Assembly: GCA_051984675.1 (NCBI GenBank)
Contig: JBPYFK010000184.1
Coordinates: forward strand, 1 to 64,000
Length of the DNA stretch: 64,000 nucleotides
Direction: 5' to 3'
From: JBPYFK01 sp051984675
GTDB lineage: Bacteria > Actinomycetota > Actinomycetes > Mycobacteriales > Pseudonocardiaceae
Positions within the stretch are counted from its first letter, which is position 1. Each line of letters begins with the position of its first letter. Shown here one piece after another: positions 18,495 through 28,790 of the stretch. A program made the position numbers and the translations under genes. The notes below the pieces were generated by a model. It searched no databases. It worked only from the letters and a program-made list of their open reading frames with translations, and was not told where the DNA came from.

Positions 18495-18513
18495 AGAGAA
18501 CCAGTTGTTCTCT
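18495..18513. promoter_or_regulatory. TetR operator AGAGAAC-CAGTT-GTTCTCT
   Basis: Perfect 7-bp arms with a 5-base centre lie in the divergent promoter between the MFS exporter and its TetR. A TAATGT hexamer on the minus strand at 18490-18495 abuts it and may be the exporter's -10 element. Confidence 0.7.
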
Positions 18514-18552
18514 ATGCCCCTGAAGGTAAACTCCCGAGATAGTCAACGCAAT

Positions 18553-18578
18553 GGACTCTACGGGCGGACTCTACGGGC
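18553..18578 (+). repeat. 13-bp tandem duplication in TetR leader
   Basis: GGACTCTACGGGC occurs twice head to tail, upstream of the TetR start. A third degenerate copy may follow. It lengthens the leader and could alter spacing between promoter and gene. Confidence 0.7.
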
Positions 18579-18624
18579 AGGATTCCACCGACGGGGACCT
18601 TACGGACGGTGCAAGGTGGACAGC

Positions 18625-19248
18625 GTGCAACCGGCACCGGGCGACGACCACCGGAAGCGGCCGCGGCGCCGCGGAGACGTGCTCAACCGAGCGATCTTCG
18701 AAGCCGCGGTCGCGGAACTGACCGAGACCGGCTACGAGCGTCTGACCATGAGCGACGTGGCCCGCCGAGCGCGCACCAGCAAGGCGTCGCTGTATCGCCG
18801 CTGGACCACCCGGGCGGATCTGGTGGTGGACGCGCTTCGCAACGTCCTGCCGGACAGCGACCGTCTCCCCGACACCGGTGACCTCCGCGAGGACCTGATC
18901 GCGTTCCTCAGCGGCATGGCCGAGCGACTCGACGGTCCCGTCGGCATCGCGGTACGCGGCCTGATCGCCGACACCATGCGCGACCCGGAACTCACGGAGG
19001 TCGCCCGCAACCGGATCGTCGACTCGCCGCCCGAACTCGTCCTGCGCCTCCTGCGCCGGGCCGTGGATCGCGGCGAGGCGCTCCCCTCGGCGTTGACGCA
19101 CCAGGTGGCGCTGACCGGACCAGTCCTGCTCCGGCACCACTTCCTGGTGTACGGGACACCCATCCCGGACCAGGTCATCATCGAGATCGTCGACGAGGTC
19201 GTCCTCCCCCTCGTCCGGCACCCATCAGCGGCACCTGAACAGCACTAG
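18625..19248 (+). CDS. TetR-family regulator of the MFS/Rph-like unit
   Basis: A TetR repressor of about 207 residues. I place the start at the GTG at 18625 because AAGGTGG lies 5 bases before it; the GTG at 18616 is an alternative. A highly basic N-terminus (HRKRPRRRGDVL) leads into the HTH with core LTMSDVARRARTSKASLYRRW. The C-terminal domain matches the TetR_C subgroup with a conserved PVGIAVRGLIADTMRDPEL segment. It is divergent from the drug exporter, with the palindrome AGAGAAC-N5-GTTCTCT between them. It most likely represses the exporter and the Rph-like enzyme until the exported compound binds. Confidence 0.87.
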   Translation: MQPAPGDDHRKRPRRRGDVLNRAIFEAAVAELTETGYERLTMSDVARRARTSKASLYRRWTTRADLVVDALRNVLPDSDRLPDTGDLREDLIAFLSGMAERLDGPVGIAVRGLIADTMRDPELTEVARNRIVDSPPELVLRLLRRAVDRGEALPSALTHQVALTGPVLLRHHFLVYGTPIPDQVIIEIVDEVVLPLVRHPSAAPEQH

Positions 19249-19407
19249 AGCCTCAGATCGCCCGGAATATCCGATTTCACGGTAACGACGTGATCTCGTG
19301 AGGAACTGGAAACGATTCCCGAACCGTACCGGCATACCCCGGTCACGGGGATTAGCTCGAATGGGCAACCGAATTCGGCCAAACCGCGGTTACCCAGGAG
19401 GACGTCC

Positions 19408-20268
19408 ATGCCGATTCCCGTGTCAGAGGCCCTCGCCGACCAGGCGGAGACCGCCGTCGGCAAGGCCGAGGAGCTGCGCCGGCCGGGCCGCTACCTGCTG
19501 AGCTCGATGCTGGCGGGCGCTTACGTCGGCGTCGCCGTGGTCCTGCTGCTGCAAGCGACCGGGCCGCTGAACGCCGTGCAGTCGCCGTGGACGAAGCTGG
19601 TTCAGGGGCTGGTCTTCGGGGTCGCGCTGGCCCTGGTCATCTTCGCCGGTTCGGAACTGTCCACCGGCAACATGATGACCCAGGTGCAGGGAGTTTTCGC
19701 ACGTCGCGTCGGTGTCGGTGCCGCGGCCGCGGTCATCGTCGGATCGTTGGTCGGCAACCTCATCGGTTCAGCCGTGTTCGCGGCGCTGGTGCACTACAGC
19801 GGCGTGCTGTCGGTCGGTGCCGCCGCGCACAAGGCCGCACCGGGTATCGCGTTGCTCACGAGCACGATCTCGATGAAGGCCAGCGCCCCCGCGACCGCGA
19901 TCTTCTTCCGTGGCGTGCTGTGCAACTTCCTGGTGTGCCTGGCGGTGTGGATGGCTGCGCGCACCCGTTCGGACGGCGCCAAGCTCGCGGTGCTCTTCTG
20001 GGGCCTGCTCGCCTTCGTCACGTCCGGGTTCGAGCACGTCGTCGCGAACATGACGATCTTCTCCCTGGGCCTCTTCGAGCACGTGCCGGCCGCCACCTTC
20101 GGCGCGTTCGGGCGCAACCTGCTGCTCGCCGGTCTGGGCAACCTCGTCGGTGGCGCGCTGCTGGTCGGAGCTGTCTACGGCTACCTGGGGCGCAGCCGCA
20201 AGCCCGCTGCCACCAGCGACGAGCCCTTCGACGAGCTGGAACAGCAGATGGCGTCCGCCCCCGCGTAA
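19408..20268 (+). CDS. Formate/nitrite transporter family channel (NirC/FocA-like)
   Basis: A 286-residue integral membrane protein of the FNT family with six helices, forming pentameric channels for small monovalent anions such as nitrite, formate or hydrosulfide. The family signatures are GSELSTGNMM in the first half and FRGVLCNFLVCLAVWMA followed by SGFEHVVANMTIF in the second half; the His in SGFEH is the conserved gating residue. The AGGAGG site 7 bases before the ATG is strong. The charged tail ends in DEPFDELEQQMASAPA. No nitrite reductase or formate enzyme lies nearby, so the anion is not decided. A hairpin terminator follows. Confidence 0.93.
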   Translation: MPIPVSEALADQAETAVGKAEELRRPGRYLLSSMLAGAYVGVAVVLLLQATGPLNAVQSPWTKLVQGLVFGVALALVIFAGSELSTGNMMTQVQGVFARRVGVGAAAAVIVGSLVGNLIGSAVFAALVHYSGVLSVGAAAHKAAPGIALLTSTISMKASAPATAIFFRGVLCNFLVCLAVWMAARTRSDGAKLAVLFWGLLAFVTSGFEHVVANMTIFSLGLFEHVPAATFGAFGRNLLLAGLGNLVGGALLVGAVYGYLGRSRKPAATSDEPFDELEQQMASAPA

Positions 20269-20290
20269 GCACTGGGACGAGGTACGCCGG

Positions 20291-20317
20291 ATGGGGTCAC
20301 CCAGTGGGTGGCCCCAT
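20291..20317 (+). terminator. Rho-independent-type hairpin after FNT gene
   Basis: A 12-bp stem (ATGGGGTCACCC paired with GGGTGGCCCCAT, one G:U) with an AGT loop lies 23 bases after the stop codon. There is no U-tract, as is common in actinomycetes. Confidence 0.75.
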
Positions 20318-20394
20318 CACGCATTGTGTCCTCAGTGGCGGAAACGGCACGGTATCGGCAAGACCGCTGACGTCTCGTTCTAGGATCACGGGCG

Positions 20395-22830
<2,436 letters not shown>

Positions 22831-22832
22831 CG

Positions 22833-22857
22833 GCTGGCGCGGGCGGCCCCCGCCAGC
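22833..22857. terminator. Hairpin terminator between tex and convergent SDR
   Basis: GCTGGCG pairs with CGCCAGC, with GGG/CCC stacked inside after a one-base bulge and a CGGC loop. It starts 3 bases after the tex stop. Confidence 0.65.
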
Positions 22858-22940
22858 AACGGCTGGAAGGGTCGCCCGTTGCCTGCGCTCTGACTCAAGA
22901 CTCAGGTAGGACCGTGGTCGGTTTCCCCTTCCGGTCCCAC

Positions 22941-23687
22941 TCACCCTGCCATGGTCAGACCGCCGCTGACGCTGAGCACCTGGCCAGTCACGAACGCCGC
23001 CCGTGACGAGCTGAAGAACAGCACGGCATCCGCGACCTCCTGCGGCTGCGCCAACCGCCGGAACGGGATCGCGTGGACCAGCGCTTCGCGCATGCGCTCC
23101 GGCTGCGCCTGGAACAACGGCGTGTCCGTCGGACCGGGGCACACGCAATTGACGTTGATCCGGTACCGGGCCACCTCCCGCGCCAACGACTTCGTGAACG
23201 CGATGACCCCACCTTTCGCCCCGGCGTACACCGACTCGCCCGAACTGCCGACGCGGCCCGCGTCGCTGCCGATGTTGACGATCCGGCCGCCGCCGTCGGC
23301 TTCGATCAACGGCTCCAGGAACACCCGACACACCTGCACCGGCCCCAGGTAGTTGACGTCGATGACGCGGCGCCACAGCTCGACGTCAGTGTCCATGAAG
23401 CGTTCCACTCGGTCCCACCCGGCCGCGTTCACCACGACCTGGGGTACGCCGTGCTCGCCCACCACGTTGTCGCGCAGCGCGAGGACCGAGTCGGCTTCGA
23501 CGACATCGACATGCCGGGCCTCGGCCCGCTGCCCGTCCAGTGACGCGACGGTTTCCCGCGCGCCCTCGACGTTCTGGTCGGCGACGACCACGGTCGCGCC
23601 CGCCTCGTGCAGGGTGAGCGCGACGGCCCGGCCGATCCCGGAGCCCGCGCCGGTGACCACGGCGAGCTGCCCGGTCAGGTCAATCAC
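22941..23687 (-). CDS. SDR oxidoreductase, 2-hydroxycyclohexanecarboxyl-CoA dehydrogenase-like (BadH-like)
   Basis: A 248-residue SDR from the GTG at 23687, whose first bases overlap the TetR stop (GTGA); a GTG 9 bases upstream is also possible. The motifs are TGAGSGIG, NAAG (at the NNAG position) and catalytic Ser/Tyr/Lys in NIGSDAGRVGSSGESVYAGAKGG. The stretch VGSSGE-VYA and the end FITGQVLSVSGGLTM-type sequence are those I associate with BadH, which oxidises 2-hydroxycyclohexane-1-carbonyl-CoA in anaerobic benzoate degradation. In an aerobic actinomycete a related hydroxyacyl-CoA is more likely. It is coupled to the upstream TetR, which probably controls it. Confidence 0.88.
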   Translation of the reverse strand: MIDLTGQLAVVTGAGSGIGRAVALTLHEAGATVVVADQNVEGARETVASLDGQRAEARHVDVVEADSVLALRDNVVGEHGVPQVVVNAAGWDRVERFMDTDVELWRRVIDVNYLGPVQVCRVFLEPLIEADGGGRIVNIGSDAGRVGSSGESVYAGAKGGVIAFTKSLAREVARYRINVNCVCPGPTDTPLFQAQPERMREALVHAIPFRRLAQPQEVADAVLFFSSSRAAFVTGQVLSVSGGLTMAG

Positions 23688-24364
23688 GCTGACCACCCGT
23701 CTTCATCTACTGTGGACAATCCTGCCAGCAGATGCTGGTAACGCTGCCGATGCTCCGGCGCGATCACTGAACGCAGCGCGAAGGCGGTCTGCACCGCGAC
23801 AAACTCTTCAAAGTCCAGTCTCTGTGCGAAAAACCAGTACTTCAGCGCCCAACCGTGCGCCAGCAGAACGAAGTCGTACGCGAGCAGCTCAGCGTCCACA
23901 TTGGCTAGAATGCCGGAGCGAACCCCAGCACGGATCGCGTCGCGCAGCGGCCGCGTCGACTCCTGCTCCAGCTCCTTGATCCGGTCCAGGCTGGCTTCGC
24001 TGAGCGTCTTGCTCTCCCGGTAGGTCAGCAGCGCGGCATAGCGGCGGGAGTCGGTCACCTCGCAGTACGCGCGAAAGGCTGCCGCCAACTGTTCCACCGG
24101 ATCGCCACCCGCCTGCTCGGCGGCGGCCGGAACCCGCTCCCGGAATGCCTCCAGGACATCAAGAATGACCGCGAGGAGCACGTCTTCCTTGTTGCCGAAG
24201 TAGCGGTAGATCAGCCCGACGCTGACGCCCGCCTCGTCGGCGAGAGCTTGCATCGACATTCCGTGGTAACCCGATCGGCGCAGCAACTGGGTCGCGGCGT
24301 CGAGCAACTGTCGCGTGCGCCAGCGCGTTCGCACCGCGCGCAATGTTCCCGCTGATCCAGCCAC
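23684..24364 (-). CDS. TetR-family regulator coupled to BadH-like SDR
   Basis: A 226-residue TetR protein beginning at the GTG at 24364 with GTGAGGGGG upstream. The HTH core is MSMQALADEAGVSVGLIYRYF at about residues 38-58. The C-terminal part (YAALLTYRESKTLSEASLDRIKELEQ) resembles the FadR-like subgroup of TetR proteins that sense acyl-CoAs. It is the first gene of a two-gene unit with the SDR on the same strand and overlaps it by four bases. Autoregulation and control of the SDR are the simplest reading. I did not find a clear palindrome immediately upstream. Confidence 0.87.
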   Translation of the reverse strand: MAGSAGTLRAVRTRWRTRQLLDAATQLLRRSGYHGMSMQALADEAGVSVGLIYRYFGNKEDVLLAVILDVLEAFRERVPAAAEQAGGDPVEQLAAAFRAYCEVTDSRRYAALLTYRESKTLSEASLDRIKELEQESTRPLRDAIRAGVRSGILANVDAELLAYDFVLLAHGWALKYWFFAQRLDFEEFVAVQTAFALRSVIAPEHRQRYQHLLAGLSTVDEDGWSA

Positions 24365-24549
24365 AACCGCCCCCTCACAGTTGAGGTGAAGATCTGTCCA
24401 CCGCCCTCACCATCGGTGAACGAACATTCACAGTGCGACGGTAACCGGGGTCAGCGCTCCCTGATGAGCAGTCACGGCAAAGAACACCCGGACGCGCGAG
24501 ACAGAAAAGCTGGACGTGGCGGCACCGCGTCGCGGCATTCCGCCGCCGC

Positions 24550-25560
24550 TCACATCGCCCGGAGCGCTTGTTCGGCCAACTCCTCACCGGTGGCCACCAG
24601 ATCATTCGGTGCGCGACGCGGGGTGGCTGGCGCCAGCGAGCCGTATCCGACGCGCAACACCGCCTGCGGCTCCAACGATCCGCCGATCATTCTGCGTAGC
24701 CCGTCACGGGTCTGGCGCACTTCGACCACATGCGGCAGAAACGACGCGGTCAGTCCCGCCGAGGTGGCGGTGAGCAGCATGCGTTGCAACGCCTGACCCG
24801 CCTGCATGTCGGCCATTCTGGTGTTGAAGTAGGAACACAGCACGACGATCAGCGGGTCATCGCCGTCCTTGGCCGTCATCTTGATGCGTCCCCCGGAGAA
24901 GTCCCGCAACACCCACTCGTCCGGCGCCTCCCAGCGCGGGTCGCTGGCCGCGGCGGGGATGCCGTCCATCGCGTCAGCGGGCCGTTCGCTCCAGTGGGCG
25001 AGTTCGGTCCGGTAGCCCTGGTCGACCACCTGCATGTCGTGCGCCCGCTTGGCCAGCCGCCCCAGCAGCGCCCGCTGCGACGGCTCCACGGTGTGCAGCC
25101 AGCTCCGCTCGGGCTGCACGCAGCGCAGCAGCGCGTTGCGATGGGACTTGGGCACCGCGCCATCCAGGAAGGGACGCCGGTTGGTCCGTCGCAGCAGAAT
25201 GGACCGGAACAGGTCGGAATGCTCACTTTCCCGGTTGACCCGCCCACCGTTGCGTACCGCCGCCAGCGCCGTCGGGTGGTCGCCGTGGGGCATCAACGTC
25301 ACCAACGGCCGCACCCCGTCGTGTTCGAGCGCCAGCCGCAGGTTGAACAGGGCCGCGCCGCAGGCAACCCGCAGTTCGCGGTCGTCCGGGTCGGTGTAGG
25401 GCAGCCGCCGTCGTAGATCGGCGTGCAGCTCGATGACGTGCGGCAGCACGTGATAGCGCCACGGCTGAGTGTTGTGCGGGGAGGGCGCCGCTCCTGCCAG
25501 ACGCAGGACTTCCTCGATCTGAGCAGCGGACAGCCCTAGTGCCGGACGTATCGCAGTCAC
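24550..25560 (-). CDS. Acg-family nitroreductase-like flavoprotein
   Basis: A 336-residue protein of the Acg/Rv3131 group, a degenerate double nitroreductase fold that binds FMN. The N-terminal LAGAAPSPHNTQPWRYHV is the family hallmark (APSxHNTQPW), followed by LPYTDPDDRELRVACGAALFNLRLAL. A second marker RRTNRRPF occurs near residue 130, and the C-terminal VLRVGYG ends the fold. Mycobacterial members belong to the hypoxia/nitric oxide DosR regulon and sequester flavin. The gene lies beside an Rv1733c-like membrane gene, another DosR-regulon family. A short palindrome lies about 60 bases upstream. No DosR box of the usual form was found. Confidence 0.88.
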   Translation of the reverse strand: MTAIRPALGLSAAQIEEVLRLAGAAPSPHNTQPWRYHVLPHVIELHADLRRRLPYTDPDDRELRVACGAALFNLRLALEHDGVRPLVTLMPHGDHPTALAAVRNGGRVNRESEHSDLFRSILLRRTNRRPFLDGAVPKSHRNALLRCVQPERSWLHTVEPSQRALLGRLAKRAHDMQVVDQGYRTELAHWSERPADAMDGIPAAASDPRWEAPDEWVLRDFSGGRIKMTAKDGDDPLIVVLCSYFNTRMADMQAGQALQRMLLTATSAGLTASFLPHVVEVRQTRDGLRRMIGGSLEPQAVLRVGYGSLAPATPRRAPNDLVATGEELAEQALRAM

Positions 25561-25620
25561 CTCGTGGCTCCCTTCAGGACCTCACTGCGACGCTCGCACG
25601 TCCATACCGGCACCTCACAC

Positions 25621-25632
25621 GGTCTAAAGACC
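25621..25632. promoter_or_regulatory. Small palindrome GGTCT-AA-AGACC upstream of nitroreductase
   Basis: A 12-base palindrome lies 61 bases before the nitroreductase start. It has the same symmetry as a DosR-type site but not its GGGACT half-site. Tentative. Confidence 0.3.
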
Positions 25633-25678
25633 TCAGTTTGCCCGGCATGTGACTGATCAATGCCCCGATCGGCGCTGG

Positions 25679-26290
25679 TCAGCGCTGGTCTCGGGTCCAC
25701 TTGGGTTCCACGATCTCCCAGTCACGCCGCCACTGTGCGGTGGCCACCGCGGACGCGATCAAGTGCACAACGACGATCAGGAGCAGGCAGGCGATCTGCG
25801 CTGCGACCACCATGGCCAGCCCGGCGACAACGGCGGTCGCGAGCATCTGCCCCTGCGTGGGTGGTGCCGACCCAACACGTTCGGCCGAGTCCACCCACAG
25901 GGTGATCGGGGCACCGGGTTTACTCGCCGGATTCACCCGGACCCTGGCCTGCTCGGGCTGGCCCGCCGCCCCCGTCCACGTCGCCGTCGCCCAGAACTCG
26001 ACGGTCTGCTGCTGGGAATCCGAGTTGCCGACCTGCGGCTGGGGAGTGTCCGCCAGGGTCGCGGGCACCGCATGCCGGCTCGCCAGAACCATCGCGGATT
26101 CCTGCGATTTCGCGCTGTACACGGCGATTCCGACCGCTGGCGCGGCCGGCACGGACAGCAGCGCGAAGATCATCAGCGCCACGGTCAGGAAGGCTCCCAG
26201 CCGGTCGATCGGCCTGCGCAGCGGATTGCGCGTCGGCCCCAGGACGTGGGCCAACCTGGCGAATTCCCAACCCAACGAGGTGGTGTGCAT
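25679..26290 (-). CDS. Rv1733c-like two-TM membrane protein
   Basis: A 203-residue membrane protein. The N-terminal RNPLRRPIDRLGAFLTVALMI opening and two helices (about residues 33-57 and 147-175) flanking a 90-residue extracytoplasmic loop match the Rv1733c family, whose biochemical function is unknown. The loop contains QQQTVEFWATATWTGAAG and ITLWVDSAERV, and the C-terminus is a short charged cytoplasmic tail. In Mycobacterium tuberculosis the relative is a dormancy antigen. It is on the same strand as the nitroreductase, 118 bases upstream of it, so the two may form a stress-related unit. Confidence 0.85.
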   Translation of the reverse strand: MHTTSLGWEFARLAHVLGPTRNPLRRPIDRLGAFLTVALMIFALLSVPAAPAVGIAVYSAKSQESAMVLASRHAVPATLADTPQPQVGNSDSQQQTVEFWATATWTGAAGQPEQARVRVNPASKPGAPITLWVDSAERVGSAPPTQGQMLATAVVAGLAMVVAAQIACLLLIVVVHLIASAVATAQWRRDWEIVEPKWTRDQR

Positions 26291-26308
26291 GACCCGCTCC
26301 GGTCAGAG

Positions 26309-26569
26309 CTACCAGCTCGGTACTGGAATTATGCGCCCGCGGGTGACGGATGAGTACCCGTCCGGGCATCGAACCGCTGCGGTGGAATTGACTCGCCGGT
26401 CGATCGCAGGGAACAGCCGGGGCTCGGCGGGTGTGGGAGGCTCCGGGCGGACGGCTGTCACACTGGCCGCCGGCGCATGCCCTACCGCCCGCGCGAGGGC
26501 GGCGACTTCCTCTGGGGACCATGGCGAGCGCGGCGCCGAGCGATGCCGCCGCATCCTGGACCAGTTCAT
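26309..26569 (-). pseudogene. Short ORF, possible remnant of an Acg-type nitroreductase
   Basis: An 86-codon frame from the ATG at 26569, with AAAGG 7 bases upstream. It reads SPEEVAALARAVGHAPAA near residue 17, like the opening helix of Acg-type nitroreductases (LxxAVxxAPSxHN), but the sequence after it does not continue the family and the frame stops after 86 residues. It ends 18 bases before the Rv1733c-like start. It may be a broken paralogue of the nearby nitroreductase or a chance ORF. The rest of the 26291-26816 gap holds only the repeats listed separately. Confidence 0.3.
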
Positions 26570-26603
26570 CGATCGCCTTTCGCTGTCAGGGACCCTGCAC
26601 TCC

Positions 26604-26660
26604 TCCAAAGCCTCGAACCGGCTCCAAAGCTTTGAACCGGCTCCAAAGCTTCGAACCGGG
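26604..26660 (+). repeat. Three tandem 19-bp repeats
   Basis: The unit is TCCAAAGCYTYGAACCGGC, with copies at 26604-26622, 26623-26641 and 26642-26660 (last base diverges). Each copy contains an AAGC(T/C)T core, and the middle copies include CAAAGCTTTG, itself a palindrome. It lies 157 bases upstream of the nickel/cobalt permease and could be a multi-site operator. Confidence 0.85.
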
Positions 26661-26771
26661 AGGGTGGCAGTGCCCCTGGCCGACCTGGCAGGGGCGAAAG
26701 ACCCGGAACCGTCGATATGATCTGGGGCACTATCGCCAATAACTTGCATATGCCACAATCTGTTCCTTGCC

Positions 26772-26789
26772 GCCACTCGAACGAGTGGC
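26772..26789. promoter_or_regulatory. Inverted repeat GCCACTCG-AA-CGAGTGGC before permease
   Basis: Perfect 8-bp arms lie 28 bases upstream of the NiCoT start, so within the leader or over the promoter. An AT-richer stretch with TTGCATATGCCA lies just before (around 26743-26755). It is a candidate metal-dependent operator or RNA hairpin. Confidence 0.45.
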
Positions 26790-26816
26790 TGCGGGAGCAC
26801 GATCGGGAGGCATGTA

Positions 26817-27986
26817 ATGCGGGTGGCCGGGTCACCTACCGCCGGGCCAGCGAGCGGGGCACGGCTGGCTGGCAGGACGCGACTGGCGGGCAGGCCACGA
26901 CTGGGACGCCGGGAATGGGGCAGCATCGGCGGGATGACCGCGTTCGTCGCCCTCCTGCATCTCCTCGGGTGGGGGACCCTCCTGCTCGCCGTGGTACCCG
27001 GCCATTTCAGCCTCGGTAGCAGCGGGGCGTTCGGTGTCGGGCTGGGGGTCACGGCCTACACACTGGGTATGCGGCACGCCTTCGACGCCGACCACATCGC
27101 CGCCATCGACAACACCACCCGCAAGCTCATGGCCGATGGCCGCCGGCCGCTGTCGGTCGGCTTCTGGTTCTCCCTGGGCCACTCGTCCGTGGTGTTCGGG
27201 CTGTGCCTGCTGCTCAGCCTGGGGGTGCGGGCGCTCGCCGGCCAGGCCCAGGATGACGCGTCCCCGTTGAAGTCGGTAGGCGGGCTGATCGGCACCTCGG
27301 TCTCCGGCGTCTTCCTCCTGGTCATCGGCTTGGTGAACCTGGCCGTGCTGGTCGGGATCGTGCGCGTGTTCCGGCGGATGCGCGCCGGCGAGTTCGACGA
27401 GGACGAACTCGAGCGCAAGCTCAACGAGCGCGGGTTCCTCAACCGCTGGCTGGGTGGACTGGCCAAGTCGGTCCGGTCGTCGTGGCAGATGTACCCGCTC
27501 GGGCTGCTGTTCGGGCTCGGCTTCGACACCGCGACCGAAGTGTCGCTGCTGGTGCTGGCGGGCGGGGCGGCCGCGTTCAGCCTGCCCTGGTACGCCATCC
27601 TCACCCTGCCGGTGCTCTTCGCCGCCGGGATGAGCCTGCTGGACTCGATTGACGGCTGCTTCATGAACTTCGCCTACGGCTGGGCGTTCGCCAACCCGGT
27701 CCGCAAGGTCTTCTACAACATCACCGTGACGACCCTGTCCGTGGCCACCGCGCTGATCATCGGGTGCATCGAGCTGATCCAGCTACTGGCCGACAAGCTC
27801 AACATCGACGGCGGCCCGATCGGATGGATCGCCCAACTCGACCTCAACAACGTCGGCTACGGCATCGTCGCGCTGTTCGCTGTGACCTGGCTGGTCGCGC
27901 TCGCGGTGTACCGGTTTGGACGGATCGAGCAGCGGTGGTCCGGCGCGGGCAACACCAGCCAGACGCCCGAGTACGCCGAGAGCTGA
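26817..27986 (+). CDS. Nickel/cobalt permease, HoxN/NixA (NiCoT) family
   Basis: A 389-residue membrane protein with eight predicted helices that takes up Ni2+ or Co2+. The metal-binding signature RHAFDADHIAAIDN is in helix 2. LGHSSVVFG, LGFDTATEVSLL and GMSLLDSIDGCFMNFAYGWAF are the other three family motifs. A 35-residue Arg/Gly-rich N-terminal extension, part of it an internal RLAGR-type duplication, precedes the first helix; the ATG at 26817 has GGGAGG 6 bases before it. No urease or hydrogenase gene is in the window, so the choice between nickel and cobalt is open. The upstream repeats suggest metal-dependent control. Confidence 0.94.
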   Translation: MRVAGSPTAGPASGARLAGRTRLAGRPRLGRREWGSIGGMTAFVALLHLLGWGTLLLAVVPGHFSLGSSGAFGVGLGVTAYTLGMRHAFDADHIAAIDNTTRKLMADGRRPLSVGFWFSLGHSSVVFGLCLLLSLGVRALAGQAQDDASPLKSVGGLIGTSVSGVFLLVIGLVNLAVLVGIVRVFRRMRAGEFDEDELERKLNERGFLNRWLGGLAKSVRSSWQMYPLGLLFGLGFDTATEVSLLVLAGGAAAFSLPWYAILTLPVLFAAGMSLLDSIDGCFMNFAYGWAFANPVRKVFYNITVTTLSVATALIIGCIELIQLLADKLNIDGGPIGWIAQLDLNNVGYGIVALFAVTWLVALAVYRFGRIEQRWSGAGNTSQTPEYAES

Positions 27987-28031
27987 CCCGACTGGCGAAG
28001 CCGACAACCGACGCCGGACATCTGACGGCTG

Positions 28032-28769
28032 CTACCCGACCACCGCTCGCGCTTCGTCGATGATCACGTTCAGGCGCCGCGCGTGTGCCCCACGCCAGAA
28101 CACGCGCCCGCAGGACAGGCAGCGCGTGTAGGAGTCGTAACGGCGCCAGGTACCGGGTCGCAGCACTGGGGCGACCGTCTCCTTCTCGACCGGTTCCAGC
28201 TCGCCGTTGCAGGAAACGCACCGAGTCCACGGGCGCAACCGCACCGGGAACCGTTCCAGCACGTCAGCCTGCTGGTCGGCCGGGCGTGACCCGCGCACGT
28301 ACGCGCCCGCCCAGAGTGCCCGGCGCCGCAGCAATCCACGGTCCTGCGTGAGCAACAGGCGATGCTGGCTCACCGACTGCTCGATCAGCTCGTCGTCCAC
28401 GGCGGCGTTGTCATACGCCGTGTCGACGCCGAGCAGCCGCAGCCGGTGAGCCAGCTTTCCCAGATGAACATCCAGGACGAACCTGACCGGTGTGCCGGAG
28501 TCGACCTGTGGCCGGCGCACTGGGCGTACCTCGATGGTGGCACCCGCGTTGGGCTGCCGGTACGGGCCGACCGGCGTCCCCTCGACCAGGAGTTCACCGA
28601 CCTCGGTCAACGGCACGCCGAGCGCCTCCACGACGTGACCGACCGTAGCGGTACCGTCGTAGCGCACCGTGATCTCGCTCGCCCGGTTGCGTGGTGCCGC
28701 GAAGAACCACAGCTCGCGGGCCAGCCGCACCCGCACCGCCGCCGCAGCGCCGCTGCCCTCACCGGTCAT
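28032..28769 (-). CDS. Mut7-C RNase-domain protein with ubiquitin-like N-terminus
   Basis: A 245-residue protein with two parts. Residues 1-85 form a ubiquitin-like (Ub-Mut7C) fold containing VGHVVEALGVPLTEVGELLVEG. Residues 92-245 form a Mut7-C PIN-like nuclease domain: RFVLDVHLGKLAHRLRLLGVD, the acidic YDNAAVDDELI and the TQDRGLLRRR segment supply the acidic pocket. A zinc ribbon of four cysteines (CVSCNGEL and CLSCGRVF) lies near the C-terminus. It is predicted to be an RNase by fold, and its target is unknown. It stands alone, convergent with the permease and upstream of nothing on its strand. Confidence 0.88.
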   Translation of the reverse strand: MTGEGSGAAAAVRVRLARELWFFAAPRNRASEITVRYDGTATVGHVVEALGVPLTEVGELLVEGTPVGPYRQPNAGATIEVRPVRRPQVDSGTPVRFVLDVHLGKLAHRLRLLGVDTAYDNAAVDDELIEQSVSQHRLLLTQDRGLLRRRALWAGAYVRGSRPADQQADVLERFPVRLRPWTRCVSCNGELEPVEKETVAPVLRPGTWRRYDSYTRCLSCGRVFWRGAHARRLNVIIDEARAVVG

Positions 28770-28790
28770 CGGTTCTCTCTCATCACGGCC

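Noticed and set aside
25561..25678. A DosR box before the Acg-type nitroreductase.
   Set aside because: The only palindrome, GGTCT-AA-AGACC, lacks the GGGACT half-site of known DosR sites.
26580..26700. A cobalamin riboswitch before the nickel/cobalt permease.
   Set aside because: TGTCAGGGACCCTGCA slightly resembles a B12 box, but the rest of the conserved core could not be found in order.
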